Below, one piece after another: positions 7,734-15,182 of a DNA stretch of 64,000 nucleotides. Made by a program: the position numbers and the translations under genes. Position 1 is the stretch's first letter. The number at the start of each line of letters is the position of its first letter. Location: the NCBI GenBank assembly GCA_023229845.1, contig JALNYK010000011.1:25519-89518 (forward strand), read 5' to 3'. Under the pieces are notes generated by a model, which had not been told where the DNA came from, did no database searches, and was given only the letters and a program-made list of their open reading frames with translations. Source of the stretch: Gallionella sp. Its GTDB lineage: Bacteria; Pseudomonadota; Gammaproteobacteria; Burkholderiales; Gallionellaceae.

Positions 7734-8858
7734 CGGGTTTCCCTCTGGTTTTTTTCCTTGCTCGCACTATACGTGAGCGGTTTTGCTTGCGCCACAGAAG
7801 AGCCGCCGCTGCCGCCGGACGAGAAGCCCGTGCCGCACATCGCGCTGCTGCTGCCGCTGAAGTCGCCCGCCTTCGCCCCCGCCGCCGATGCGGTGCGCCA
7901 GGGCTTCCTCGCCGCCGCGGGCGTCGAAGTCGCCGATCCGCGCAGCCTGCCGGTGCGCGTATACGGCAGCTTCGACGAGGGCAAGGATATCGTCGCGCTG
8001 TACCGCCAGGCCGTCGCCGGCGGTGCGCGGGCGGTGGTCGGGCCGCTGACGCGCAACGGCGTTGCCACGCTGGCGGCGGAGAAAACCCTGCCGGTGCCGA
8101 CGCTGGCGCTGAACGTCGCGGATCAGGCCGCATCGCCGCAGCTGTACTTCTTCGGCATGGCGCTGGAGGCGGAAGCACGACAGACCGCACAGATAACCCG
8201 GCGGCAGGGAGCCCATCAGGCCATCGTCGTCACCGTCAACACGCAACTGTCCAGACGGCTGCAAACCGCTTTCGCCGAAGAATTCACGGCCCTCGGCGGC
8301 ACAGTGCTGAGCGAGATCGAGTTCGGCGGCGACCCGGCGGTGTTCGCCGAAATCGCCGACCAGGCCGACACGGTGGTGTTCCTCGCCGCCGATGCGGTGA
8401 CGGCGAGGCTGATCCGCCCTTACCTGCCGAACCGCCTGCCTATCTACGCGACCTCGCAGATTTTTGTCGGCAACGCCAACACGCTGGTCAACCACGACCT
8501 GGAACGCATCCACTTCGTCGACATGCCCTGGCTGTTGCAACCGGATCATCCCGCGGTGATGATCTACCCGCGCGCCGCGCCGCCACTGTCCACGGACAAC
8601 GAACGTTTCTATGCGCTGGGCATAGACGCGTTCCGCCTGATCCACATCTTGCTGGAAAAACAGACGCTCGATGCCTTGCCTCTGGACGGGGTCAGCGGAC
8701 ATATCGACCTCGACCATCACATATTCCTGCGCAGCGCGATTCCGGCGATGTTCGTGCAAGGCCATGCCCAACTGCCGAATATGCCGGCGACCATCGTGCC
8801 GATGTTCCCCGGTCTGATGTCGGCCTCGTCCGTGCCGGAAGCGAGCCCGCCGCAATGA
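7725..8858 (+). CDS. lpoA: LpoA-like penicillin-binding protein activator (LppC family), short form
   Basis: This 377-residue exported protein begins with a signal peptide (MMQRVSLWFFSLLALYVSGF) and continues with a type I periplasmic-binding fold (PHIALLLPLKSPAFAPAADA; AVVGPLTRNGV). E. coli LpoA, an outer-membrane lipoprotein that activates PBP1A, is much longer because of an N-terminal helical-repeat domain missing here, so only the C-terminal half is represented. The Cys near residue 22 sits in SGFAC, a poor lipobox, so lipid anchoring is doubtful. The order rsmI / lpoA-yraN-diaA-dolP matches E. coli exactly, which supports the name. Two consecutive ATGs (7725, 7728) are possible starts. 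Confidence 0.85.
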   Translation: MMQRVSLWFFSLLALYVSGFACATEEPPLPPDEKPVPHIALLLPLKSPAFAPAADAVRQGFLAAAGVEVADPRSLPVRVYGSFDEGKDIVALYRQAVAGGARAVVGPLTRNGVATLAAEKTLPVPTLALNVADQAASPQLYFFGMALEAEARQTAQITRRQGAHQAIVVTVNTQLSRRLQTAFAEEFTALGGTVLSEIEFGGDPAVFAEIADQADTVVFLAADAVTARLIRPYLPNRLPIYATSQIFVGNANTLVNHDLERIHFVDMPWLLQPDHPAVMIYPRAAPPLSTDNERFYALGIDAFRLIHILLEKQTLDALPLDGVSGHIDLDHHIFLRSAIPAMFVQGHAQLPNMPATIVPMFPGLMSASSVPEASPPQ

Positions 8859-9199
8859 ACGAACGCGGCCGCCGCGCCGAGCAATGGGCGGCGCAATACC
8901 TGCAGCGTCAGGGATTGCAACCAATCGCGCAGAACTACCGCAGCCGCTACGGCGAGATCGACCTGATCATGCAGGACGGCGCGACACTGGTGTTCGTCGA
9001 AGTGCGGCTGCGCCGCAACGCCGGTTTCGGCGGCGCAGCCGCCAGCATAGACGCGCACAAGCAACAACGCATCGTGCGCACCGCACAGCAATATCTCGCC
9101 CCCCTACCTCGCACCCCGCCCTGCCGCTTCGATGCCGTACTGCTGGATGACGATGCCGGCAGCAACGTGCAATGGCTCAAAAATGCGTTCGATGCCTGA
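8855..9199 (+). CDS. yraN: YraN family (UPF0102) nuclease-fold protein
   Basis: The 114-residue protein opens MNERGRRAEQWAAQYLQRQG and carries NYRSRYGEIDLIMQDG followed by LVFVEVRLR, the E-(x)n-ExD-(x)n-ExK-like arrangement of the UPF0102 family, which has the restriction-endonuclease-like fold. In this copy the final motif reads FVEVR rather than the usual FVEVK, so the catalytic Lys is replaced by Arg; family members often have this. Function is not established, though a role in DNA processing is suspected. Its ATG overlaps the lpoA stop by 4 bases (ATGA), so translation is coupled. Confidence 0.92.
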   Translation: MNERGRRAEQWAAQYLQRQGLQPIAQNYRSRYGEIDLIMQDGATLVFVEVRLRRNAGFGGAAASIDAHKQQRIVRTAQQYLAPLPRTPPCRFDAVLLDDDAGSNVQWLKNAFDA

Positions 9200-9239
9200 T
9201 TCGGTTAATATTCGCGCTGATTTAACGCTCACCCCATCC

Positions 9240-9827
9240 ATGAACATCAACAAACGCATCACCAAACATTTCGAAGACAGCGCCGAACTCAAGCTCAGGG
9301 TCAAGGACGAACTCGCGCAGCCCATCGCCGACGGCGCGCAGCTGTTTTTCGACTGCGTCACCAACGACGGCAAAATCCTGTGCTGCGGCAATGGCGGTTC
9401 GGCGGCCGACGCCCAACATTTCGCGGCCGAACTGCTGAACCGTTTCGAGAAGGAGCGCCCCGGCCTGGCCGCGGTCGCACTGACCACCGACAGCTCGGTG
9501 CTGACCTCGATCGCCAACGACTACGATTTCAACCAGGTGTTCTCCAAGCAGGTGCGCGCGCTCGGCCTGCCGCGCGACAGCCTGCTGGCGATCTCTACCA
9601 GCGGCAGTTCGCCCAACGTGGTCGCGGCGATCCATGCCGCGCACGAACGCAACATGCGCGTGGTCGCGCTGACCGGTCGCGACGGCGGCGCGATGGCCGC
9701 GGCGCTGCGCCCGGACGACGTGCTAATCTGCGTGAATGCGCAGAGCACCGCGCGCATCCAGGAAGTCCATCTGTTAAGCCTGCATTGCCTGTGCGATGTG
9801 ATCGATTACTTGTTGTTGGGAGAATGA
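9240..9827 (+). CDS. diaA: SIS-domain protein, DiaA / phosphoheptose isomerase (GmhA) type
   Basis: The 195-residue protein has the SIS core ILCCGNGGSAADAQHFAAEL, LLAISTSGSSPNVVAAI and ALTGRDGG. Its position (yraN-diaA-dolP) and the phrase NRFEKERP are like E. coli DiaA, which binds DnaA and times initiation. However, it keeps residues GmhA needs for sedoheptulose-7-phosphate isomerisation: Glu in HFAAEL and His in RIQEVH. An ADP-heptose synthase gene follows 700 bases on. It may therefore be an active heptose isomerase, a DiaA-type initiation factor, or both. The start at 9240 is the first good Met before the conserved helix; the stop overlaps an ATG next to the dolP start. Confidence 0.9.
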   Translation: MNINKRITKHFEDSAELKLRVKDELAQPIADGAQLFFDCVTNDGKILCCGNGGSAADAQHFAAELLNRFEKERPGLAAVALTTDSSVLTSIANDYDFNQVFSKQVRALGLPRDSLLAISTSGSSPNVVAAIHAAHERNMRVVALTGRDGGAMAAALRPDDVLICVNAQSTARIQEVHLLSLHCLCDVIDYLLLGE

Positions 9828-9829
9828 AG

Positions 9830-10399
9830 ATGCGTATTGTTTCTCTGTTGATGCTGGCCCTGCTGACCGGTTCGCTGCAAGGCTGCTTCCCGGTGGTCGC
9901 CGCCGGCGTCGGCGCGGGCATGCTGATGGCCGGCGACCGCCGCACCAGCGGCGCCTATGTCGAAGACGAGGCGATCGAGACCAAGGCCTTCGACCGCATC
10001 GGCAAGCAGCACAATAGCATCAGCGTGCATGTGAACGTCACCAGCTTCAACCGCAATGTGCTGCTCAGCGGCGAAGTGTCGAGCGAAGCGGTGAAAGCCG
10101 AAATCGGCAAGCTGGTTCGCGGCATCGAGAACGTGCGCAACGTCAACAATGAACTGGTCGTCTCCGGCGTCAGTTCGCTGACCGCGCGCAGCAGCGACAG
10201 CCTGGTCACTTCGGACGTGAAGTTGCGCTTCATGCAGGACAAGCGCTTCGACACCAACCACGTCAAGGTCGTCACCGAGAACGGCACGGTGTTCCTGATG
10301 GGCATCGTCAAGCGCGCCGAGGCCGAGGCGGCAACCGAGATCGCCAGCACAACCGGCGGCGTGCAGCGCGTCGTACGCCTGTTCGAATACCTCGACTGA
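9830..10399 (+). CDS. dolP: BON-domain outer-membrane lipoprotein DolP (YraP)
   Basis: The 189-residue product has a lipoprotein signal ending in LTGSLQGC and two BON domains: one around NSISVHVNVTSFNRNVLLSG with VEN-like VRNVNNELVV, the second around DVKLRFMQDKRFDTNHVKVV with VFLMGIVKRAEAEAATEIA. DolP associates with the outer membrane at the division site and supports envelope integrity. The ATG at 9830 is preferred over 9824 because GGGAG at 9818-9822 is then at a normal distance. It is the last gene of the lpoA-yraN-diaA-dolP operon. Confidence 0.93.
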   Translation: MRIVSLLMLALLTGSLQGCFPVVAAGVGAGMLMAGDRRTSGAYVEDEAIETKAFDRIGKQHNSISVHVNVTSFNRNVLLSGEVSSEAVKAEIGKLVRGIENVRNVNNELVVSGVSSLTARSSDSLVTSDVKLRFMQDKRFDTNHVKVVTENGTVFLMGIVKRAEAEAATEIASTTGGVQRVVRLFEYLD

Positions 10400-10433
10400 T
10401 GCGCACCTCGAATAACCTACTGCGCGTGTCGAT

Positions 10434-10508
10434 TGCGGCGTTGCGCGGTACTCGAAATCCTCATGTACCTTTTGTACATTCCGGTTTCTGCGTTCCGTGC
10501 GCCTTGCA
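10434..10508. repeat. 75-base dispersed repeat, copy 1 (ahead of rfaE2)
   Basis: This 75-base stretch recurs inverted at 22352-22426 with three differences. It holds the small hairpin ATGTAC-CTTTT-GTACAT and the conserved flanks TGCGGCGTTGCGCGGTACTC and CTGCGTTCCGTGCGCCTTGC. It lies in the 144-base gap between dolP and rfaE2. ACTCGAAA in the repeat and TTTTTCGAG at 10529-10537 could pair to enclose a larger structure. Origin and role are unknown. Confidence 0.85.
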
Positions 10509-10543
10509 CTCAACCCGCTCGCTACGGTTTTTCGAGGTGCTTC

Positions 10544-11029
10544 ATGTACCCTGCACCCATTTTTGAACACAAGCTCTGCCGGCCCGAACAGTTCGCCGAA
10601 CGGGCCGCGCTGTTGCCGCGCCCGCTGGTGTTCACCAACGGCTGCTTCGACGTGCTGCACCGCGGCCACGTCACCTACCTCGCCCAAGCCCGCGCACTGG
10701 GCGCATCGTTGATCGTCGGCGTCAACAGCGACGCCTCGGTCAAACGCCAGGGCAAGGGCGACGACCGCCCGATCAACGCCGAGCAAGACCGCATGGAAGT
10801 CCTCGCCGCGCTGGAATCGGTCAGCCTGGTGGTGGTGTTCGACGAGGATACGCCGCTGAACCTGATCCTCGCCTGCAAACCGGACGTGCTGGTCAAGGGC
10901 GGCGACTGGAAGCCGGAGAACATCGTCGGCAGCACGGAAGTGCTGGCTTGGGGCGGAGCGGTGCATAGCATCCCGTTCCTGCACGAGCGCTCGACCACAG
11001 CGTTGCTGAAGAAGATACGCAGCCTCTAA
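10544..11029 (+). CDS. rfaE2: D-glycero-beta-D-manno-heptose 1-phosphate adenylyltransferase
   Basis: The 161-residue protein has the cytidylyltransferase-like signature VFTNGCFDVLHRGHVTYLAQ and the later motif GVNSDASVKR, plus VKGGDW and GSTEVLAWGG typical of the C-terminal half of HldE (RfaE). It makes ADP-heptose for the LPS inner core. As in many betaproteobacteria the kinase half (RfaE1) is a separate gene, not in this window. The ATG at 10544 with GAGGTG upstream is chosen; the frame stays open through the preceding repeat but that extension is not family-like. Its nearness to the GmhA-like SIS gene fits a shared heptose pathway. Confidence 0.93.
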   Translation: MYPAPIFEHKLCRPEQFAERAALLPRPLVFTNGCFDVLHRGHVTYLAQARALGASLIVGVNSDASVKRQGKGDDRPINAEQDRMEVLAALESVSLVVVFDEDTPLNLILACKPDVLVKGGDWKPENIVGSTEVLAWGGAVHSIPFLHERSTTALLKKIRSL

Positions 11030-11043
11030 GAATCAGCTCCAGC

Positions 11044-11523
11044 CTATTTGTCCGCCACAATCGGACGTGCCGTCGTGACAAACGAGACTGCTGGGCCGCC
11101 GCCCTTGATGTCCGCATGAACGGCTTCGACGACGGGCGGATTGGTTTGTACCGCAGCATCCCATAGTATGATGAAGTTCGCGCCCGATCCGCCTTCCGAC
11201 TCCTTGCGCTCGACAAAGAGTTCGAACGTTCCCATCGCGCCGACTTCCACGGGCTTGGGCAGGTATTCCTTGAGCAGCTTGCCTTCGGTGCTGTAATAGC
11301 GCGCCGAGACGATCCGGATGGGGGTCTTGAGGCTGGTGTTGCGGATGCTGACCAATGCCGATACCTGGCTCTTCACCGGTTGCTTGTTGGCAATGCGGTC
11401 GCCGTGCCAGATATGGGAATAGATCGGCAGGTACAGGGCCTGGCCGGACGATAATTCTTCTGCCGTAACCGACGACGACGACGCACAGAAAGCCAGCAAA
11501 AACATCAACAGGCGAATTTTCAT
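11044..11523 (-). CDS. DUF3124 exported protein
   Basis: The 159-residue product has a cleavable signal peptide (MKIRLLMFLLAFCASSSSVT, then AEE). The mature part has LYLPIYSHIWHGDR, the opening motif of DUF3124, followed by beta-rich sequence (SALVSIRNTSLKTPIRIVSA) and IILWDA near the end. The family is found in proteobacteria and cyanobacteria and has no known function. The start at 11523 has GGAG upstream. It is transcribed in the same direction as the potassium channel gene 60 bases upstream and may share its transcript. Confidence 0.85.
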   Translation of the reverse strand: MKIRLLMFLLAFCASSSSVTAEELSSGQALYLPIYSHIWHGDRIANKQPVKSQVSALVSIRNTSLKTPIRIVSARYYSTEGKLLKEYLPKPVEVGAMGTFELFVERKESEGGSGANFIILWDAAVQTNPPVVEAVHADIKGGGPAVSFVTTARPIVADK

Positions 11524-11582
11524 TTCGATACTCCGCGAGAGGTAAGTGGAACGCAATTCAACTGCTCGAAAACCGCGAACAA

Positions 11583-12611
11583 TCAAGCGATGTCCTGCAA
11601 CAATTCTTTCAGGCGGGAGCGGCCTTCCGGGGTGGTCATCACCATCAATACTTCGTTGCCCTGCAAGATGTGGTCGGACGACGGGTTGAACCGCCAAGAC
11701 TGCTGGCCGCTCTTGGCGGCGAGCACGATGCAATCTTCGTTGCCGTGATACAGCGCCTTCAGCGGCTTGCCTGCCAGGCGCTCCGAAATCGAAATTTCTT
11801 CCATGCGAAAGTTGCTTTCGGTCTTGAACATTTCGTCGAGGAAGCTCATCACGTTCGGCCTCACCATCGCCGAAACGATGCTCAGGCCGCCGCTGTAATC
11901 GGGCGAAATCACTTCGTCCGCCCCGGCACGCCGGGTCTTTTCGGCATTCTTGAGGTCGTGGCAGCGCGCCACCACGCGCAGGTTCGGATTGAGCTGCTTC
12001 GCGCTCAGGCTGATTACCAGGTTGGCGCTATCGTCGTGCGCCACCGCAAACACGCCCTTTGCGCGCATCACGCCCGCAGCCAGCAATACATCGTTGTCCG
12101 TCGCGTCGCCGTTCAGGTATAGCTGCTCCGGATGACTGCCGACATAGCGATTGATATTCCCCATATCGCTATCGACGATGACCGTCTTGCGCCCGGTCGC
12201 CCCCAGCTCATTCGCCACATTGCTGCCCACCAGCCCGATGCCGCATACGATGTAATGATTCTTGAGTTGGTCGATTTTGTTCTGCATCTTCTTTCTCCGC
12301 CAAGAAACGTTAAGGTCCCGTTCCAGCATGAATGTCACGAATGTCGAAAGCACATAGCCCAGCAAACCGATACCGGCAATGCCGATAAACACGGTGAACA
12401 AGCGGCCATACTCGTACTGCGTCACATCGACAATCTCTCCATAGCCGATGGAGGCGATGGTGATGAATGTCATGTAGAAGCAATCCACCCAGGAATACTG
12501 CTCGCCCCCGAGGATGCGATAACCCACCGTGCCGATGGCGAACACCGCCACCAGGCCCAGCAGCGAAATCAAGAGATTGCGGACTACTTTCGATTCCTGA
12601 TGTTCAACCAT
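11583..12611 (-). CDS. Potassium channel with cytosolic TrkA-N (RCK) domain
   Basis: This 342-residue protein has two membrane helices around a pore loop with the selectivity filter TIASIGYGE, as in Kch/MthK-type channels, then a TrkA-N/RCK NAD-binding fold (NHYIVCGIGLVGSNVANEL) and a TrkA-C-like end (SGQQSWRFNPSSDHILQGNE, MVMTTPEGRSRL). It should conduct K+ across the inner membrane under nucleotide control. ATG at 12611 is listed; a TTG at 12617 with GGGAAG six bases ahead is an equally reasonable start adding two residues. No ion specificity beyond the GYG filter can be read. Confidence 0.93.
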   Translation of the reverse strand: MVEHQESKVVRNLLISLLGLVAVFAIGTVGYRILGGEQYSWVDCFYMTFITIASIGYGEIVDVTQYEYGRLFTVFIGIAGIGLLGYVLSTFVTFMLERDLNVSWRRKKMQNKIDQLKNHYIVCGIGLVGSNVANELGATGRKTVIVDSDMGNINRYVGSHPEQLYLNGDATDNDVLLAAGVMRAKGVFAVAHDDSANLVISLSAKQLNPNLRVVARCHDLKNAEKTRRAGADEVISPDYSGGLSIVSAMVRPNVMSFLDEMFKTESNFRMEEISISERLAGKPLKALYHGNEDCIVLAAKSGQQSWRFNPSSDHILQGNEVLMVMTTPEGRSRLKELLQDIA

Positions 12612-12756
12612 AATCAATCTGCGCTTCCCGCGTTCCGGGAGTAAAAAGCCTGTCGTTGCTGGGGGCGCAGTTTCTCATATTGTCGAGAATATTGGATGAC
12701 GAAGAATGGTTGTACGCCGTATTAAGCGGGCCGCGACACCTTCCTCGGCGTATGCA

Positions 12757-13455
12757 TCAAGCCGGTTTCTGTTCGTCCTCAATGCCGACGATCTGCGTGA
12801 GGTAGTGCTCCAAATTGCGCTCGGCATGCTGCGGGTAGTGCTCCGGCAGGCAGTCGATGCGCAGGATGCGGTCGAAGCGGAAATTGCGGTATTCGTCGCG
12901 CAGCTCGCACCAGGCCAGCAGCGTCCAGTGGTCGCCCCAACCGACCATGCCCAGCGGCCACAGCGTGCGCTCGGTCTCCTGCTCTTTCATGTCGCGATAG
13001 GCGATGGTCACCTTGAGGCGCGACTCGCACGCCTTGCGCAACAGGCCGTGCGTCTCGCGTTCGGGATAGGAATAGTTCGGGATGCGGTAAGGCAGGCGCG
13101 AGATTTCGTTCAACATCGCGGGCGTCAGCACGGCCAATATCTTGGCTTCGGCCTGTCTGGCCGCCTCGGCCAACGCCGGATCGGTCCACGCCTGCACCAT
13201 GCGGCTACCCGCCAGCAGCGCGGTGACCTCGTCCATCCCGAACATCAGCGGCGGCAGATCATAGCCTTTGCGCAGACGGTAACCCACACCCGCTTCGCCG
13301 TCGATGGGCACGCCGGAGAGCACCAGCGCTTGGATGTCGCGATACACCGTGCGCACCCCCACGCCCAACTTCTCCGCCAGCGCCTGCCCGGTCATCGCCG
13401 TGCGACGACCTTGCAAGAGGGTGACCAGCTGGAACAGGCGTTCGGATTTTCGCAT
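12757..13455 (-). CDS. HTH/WYL-domain transcriptional regulator (YafY type)
   Basis: The 232-residue protein has an N-terminal DeoR-like helix-turn-helix (MRKSERLFQLVTLL; GVGVRTVYRDIQALVLSGVP) and a WYL domain in the second half (RTLWPLGMVGWGDHWTLLAW; FRFDRILRI). WYL regulators sense ligands, often nucleotides, and act as repressors or activators. Three bases separate it from the TfoX-like gene upstream, so the two form an operon, and the regulator may control this small cluster. The target is not known. Confidence 0.9.
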   Translation of the reverse strand: MRKSERLFQLVTLLQGRRTAMTGQALAEKLGVGVRTVYRDIQALVLSGVPIDGEAGVGYRLRKGYDLPPLMFGMDEVTALLAGSRMVQAWTDPALAEAARQAEAKILAVLTPAMLNEISRLPYRIPNYSYPERETHGLLRKACESRLKVTIAYRDMKEQETERTLWPLGMVGWGDHWTLLAWCELRDEYRNFRFDRILRIDCLPEHYPQHAERNLEHYLTQIVGIEDEQKPA

Positions 13456-13458
13456 GGA

Positions 13459-13914
13459 TTACGGCTTGAGCTTTTTGACTTTGGGTTTGGGCCACGGCAA
13501 CTCTCGCGCCGTGGCCCGCATCAGTTCGCACAGCCATTCCCGCTCTTCCCAAAGGTCGCCGGGAATCAGCAGATGCGGCTTCGCGCCAGGATAGGGCGAA
13601 CCTTCGATCACCTGTTTCAGCATCGCCCTGCCCACGTTAACGTGAAACTCGCGTAGCGACTCGTTCGCCTCCTCGCCCGCTTGCGGGAGAGGATTGAGGT
13701 GAGGGAAACGGGCATGGTAAGTTTCATCATCAGGGACGGTACACTTGCCATGCCCGTTAGTCGGCTTGAGAAAAAGCTGGTCGTCGCAAACCAACGCAAC
13801 CGGCTTGCCGTCCAGATACAGGCAATATTCGCCGAACATCTTTTTGGCCGACGCAGCACCCGTGCCGGAGAGTTGGTCGAGAAGGAAGTCGATTGTGTTC
13901 TGTGCGGTTGCCAT
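13459..13914 (-). CDS. TfoX N-terminal-domain protein with in-frame repeat insertion
   Basis: Of 151 residues, 1-69 (SAKKMFGEYCLYLDGKPVAL; VCDDQLFLKPTNG) match the TfoX/Sxy N-terminal domain, and 100-120 (VIEGSPYPGAKPHLLIP) its expected end. Residues about 71-91 (HLNPLPQAGEEANESLREFH) are encoded by a palindromic repeat and do not belong to the domain. TfoX regulates competence in other bacteria, but stand-alone N-domain proteins have no clear role. ATG 13914 is used. The gene sits 3 bases ahead of the WYL regulator, in one operon. Confidence 0.82.
   Translation of the reverse strand: MATAQNTIDFLLDQLSGTGAASAKKMFGEYCLYLDGKPVALVCDDQLFLKPTNGHGKCTVPDDETYHARFPHLNPLPQAGEEANESLREFHVNVGRAMLKQVIEGSPYPGAKPHLLIPGDLWEEREWLCELMRATARELPWPKPKVKKLKP
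13648..13706. repeat. Palindromic repeat copy inside the TfoX-like gene
   Basis: A 59-base element with the hairpin core CCCGCTTGCGGG lies inside the gene at 13459-13914 in frame. It aligns end to end with the copy at 6501-6560, in the same orientation relative to coding, giving nearly the same peptide (PLPQAGEEANESLRE here). Confidence 0.8.
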
Positions 13915-13955
13915 TTCCGCTACCTCAGGTTGTTTCCCAATACCCACATTATCTC

Positions 13956-14273
13956 TCAACGGCTGATGACCACCTCGCTGACCTGGATCACAGTCTCGAT
14001 GTCGGTGTAATTCGGCATGTCGCCTTGCAACTCGGCGGCATGCGGCAGGAAGGCTGCCATGAAATCGTCCACCGAATCGAACAAGTAATGGCACATGGCA
14101 ACGTAGCTCGGCGCGGAGCCGGGCGATGCGCCGCCCAACCCGCGCTCCACCGACACGCCGCGATAGCCCTTGCCTGCACTCAGCAGTTCGATAGAGCGCG
14201 GCATGTGTTTATCGAGGTAGTAGTCCATGTCGAACCTGCCGGTGTTGGGATACAGGATGCTGATCTTGACCAT
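13956..14273 (-). CDS. EthD family protein
   Basis: The 105-residue protein reads MVKISILYPNTGRFDMDYYL, then DKHMPRSIELL, with LFDSVDDFMAAFLPHAAELQ and DMPNYTDIETVIQVSEV. This is the EthD domain, a dimeric ferredoxin-like alpha/beta barrel. EthD was first seen next to a P450 system for ether degradation, but most members are small stand-alone proteins of unknown function. It follows the next upstream gene by 10 bases in the same direction, and both have the same type of fold, so they are probably co-transcribed. Confidence 0.88.
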   Translation of the reverse strand: MVKISILYPNTGRFDMDYYLDKHMPRSIELLSAGKGYRGVSVERGLGGASPGSAPSYVAMCHYLFDSVDDFMAAFLPHAAELQGDMPNYTDIETVIQVSEVVISR

Positions 14274-14283
14274 CGCCCGCCCC

Positions 14284-14586
14284 TTAGCCGCGTTGCATCA
14301 CATGCGCCTGACTGCGGCTCATCGAGAAACTGGACATATCAATGAACTGCTCGCAAGCCGCTTTCAACTCCGGGCCAAACTGCTCGCCTGCCACTTTCGC
14401 CGCATCCATGCTTTCCCAATACACCATATCGATCCACTCGCCGTCCCCGGTCTCGGAAACGCTGCGGAAGCGGAACCCCGGCTGCCGCGCAACCCAGTCG
14501 TTGATCTTCTCGTTCGCCTTAAGCCAATCTGTCGAGGTTACGCCTTGTTTCAAGCGGAAATGCATCAGCTCTATCGTGTCGGACAT
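14284..14586 (-). CDS. Small dimeric alpha/beta-barrel protein (ABM-like)
   Basis: The 100-residue protein (MSDTIELMHFRLKQGVTSTD; ANEKINDWVARQPGFRFRSV; WIDMVYWESMDAAKVAGEQF) has the length and beta-alpha-beta pattern of the antibiotic-biosynthesis-monooxygenase-like superfamily. No catalytic motif is recognisable. It is the first gene of the leftward pair with the EthD gene and faces a perfect inverted repeat in its upstream region, which may be an operator. Function unknown. Confidence 0.7.
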   Translation of the reverse strand: MSDTIELMHFRLKQGVTSTDWLKANEKINDWVARQPGFRFRSVSETGDGEWIDMVYWESMDAAKVAGEQFGPELKAACEQFIDMSSFSMSRSQAHVMQRG

Positions 14587-14640
14587 GTTTTTCTCCTTGT
14601 ATGAAGCGCCGGAACGCCCGGCGGAGAGAATGTAACTACC

Positions 14641-14668
14641 TGCTGCTGACAGCGTAGTGTCAGCAGCA
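14641..14668. promoter_or_regulatory. Perfect 11-base inverted repeat between divergent genes
   Basis: TGCTGCTGACA and TGTCAGCAGCA flank a 6-base loop (GCGTAG) in the 128-base gap between the leftward ABM-like gene and the rightward DUF971 gene. There is no T-run, so an operator is at least as likely as a terminator. The binding protein is unknown. Confidence 0.5.
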
Positions 14669-14714
14669 TGCTGCGGTTTGTGGATTAGGCTCAGGCTTGC
14701 GATAATGCGCCGCT

Positions 14715-15068
14715 ATGACTACTCCTACCGAAATCACCCTGCACCAGAAATCGAAGACGCTGGAACTCGCGTTCGACGACGGTGCGCGTTACAACCTGCC
14801 CGCCGAGTTCTTGCGCGTGTATTCCCCCTCCGCCGAAGTGCGCGGTCACGGCGAGGGGCAAGAGACATTGCAAGTCGGCAAGCGCGACGTCGGCATCACC
14901 GGCATCGAGCCTTCCGGCAGCTACGCGATCAAAATCGAGTTCGACGACGGCCACGACAGCGGCCTGTATACCTGGGACTACCTGTACGGACTGGGGCGCG
15001 ACCAGGAGATACTCTGGCACAATTACCTGCACCGGCTGGAAGCGGCCGGCGCATCGCGCGAACCATAA
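14715..15068 (+). CDS. DUF971 protein (gamma-butyrobetaine-hydroxylase-like N-terminal domain)
   Basis: The 117-residue protein matches DUF971: TPTEITLHQKSKTLELAFDD, then LPAEFLRVYSPSAEVRGHG and GSYAIKIEFDDGHDSGLYTW. The domain is related to the N terminus of gamma-butyrobetaine hydroxylase and is thought to bind a metal or help Fe-S related processes. In betaproteobacteria it commonly precedes ubiE, as it does here. The intervening 114 bases are taken up by two hairpin repeats, so whether ubiE depends on this promoter is open. Confidence 0.88.
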   Translation: MTTPTEITLHQKSKTLELAFDDGARYNLPAEFLRVYSPSAEVRGHGEGQETLQVGKRDVGITGIEPSGSYAIKIEFDDGHDSGLYTWDYLYGLGRDQEILWHNYLHRLEAAGASREP

Positions 15069-15073
15069 ACATA

Positions 15074-15161
15074 TCCCCTCCCCCTTGCAGGGGGAGGGCC
15101 AGGGAGGGGGTAGAAGTCGGAGCGCCCCTCACCCCAACCCTCTCCCGCCAGCGGGAGAGGG
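15074..15161. repeat. Pair of GC-rich hairpin repeats between DUF971 and ubiE
   Basis: Two stem-loops: CCCCTCCCCC-TTGCA-GGGGGAGGG at 15075-15098 and CCTCTCCCGC-CA-GCGGGAGAGG at 15139-15160. The second, read on the minus strand with its tail, closely resembles the hairpin cores found inside the kinase and TfoX-like genes. This is where such elements are normally seen, namely between genes. Confidence 0.8.
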
Positions 15162-15182
15162 AATTAAACGAGGAGCACCACC

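Noticed and set aside
10433..10543. N-terminal extension of rfaE2 through the 75-base repeat
   Set aside because: The repeat is not coding in its other copy and RfaE2 proteins start near 10544, where a ribosome site is present.
15074..15161. CRISPR-like reading of the GC-rich repeats
   Set aside because: Only two unequal hairpins without regular spacers; they are palindromic intergenic repeats.
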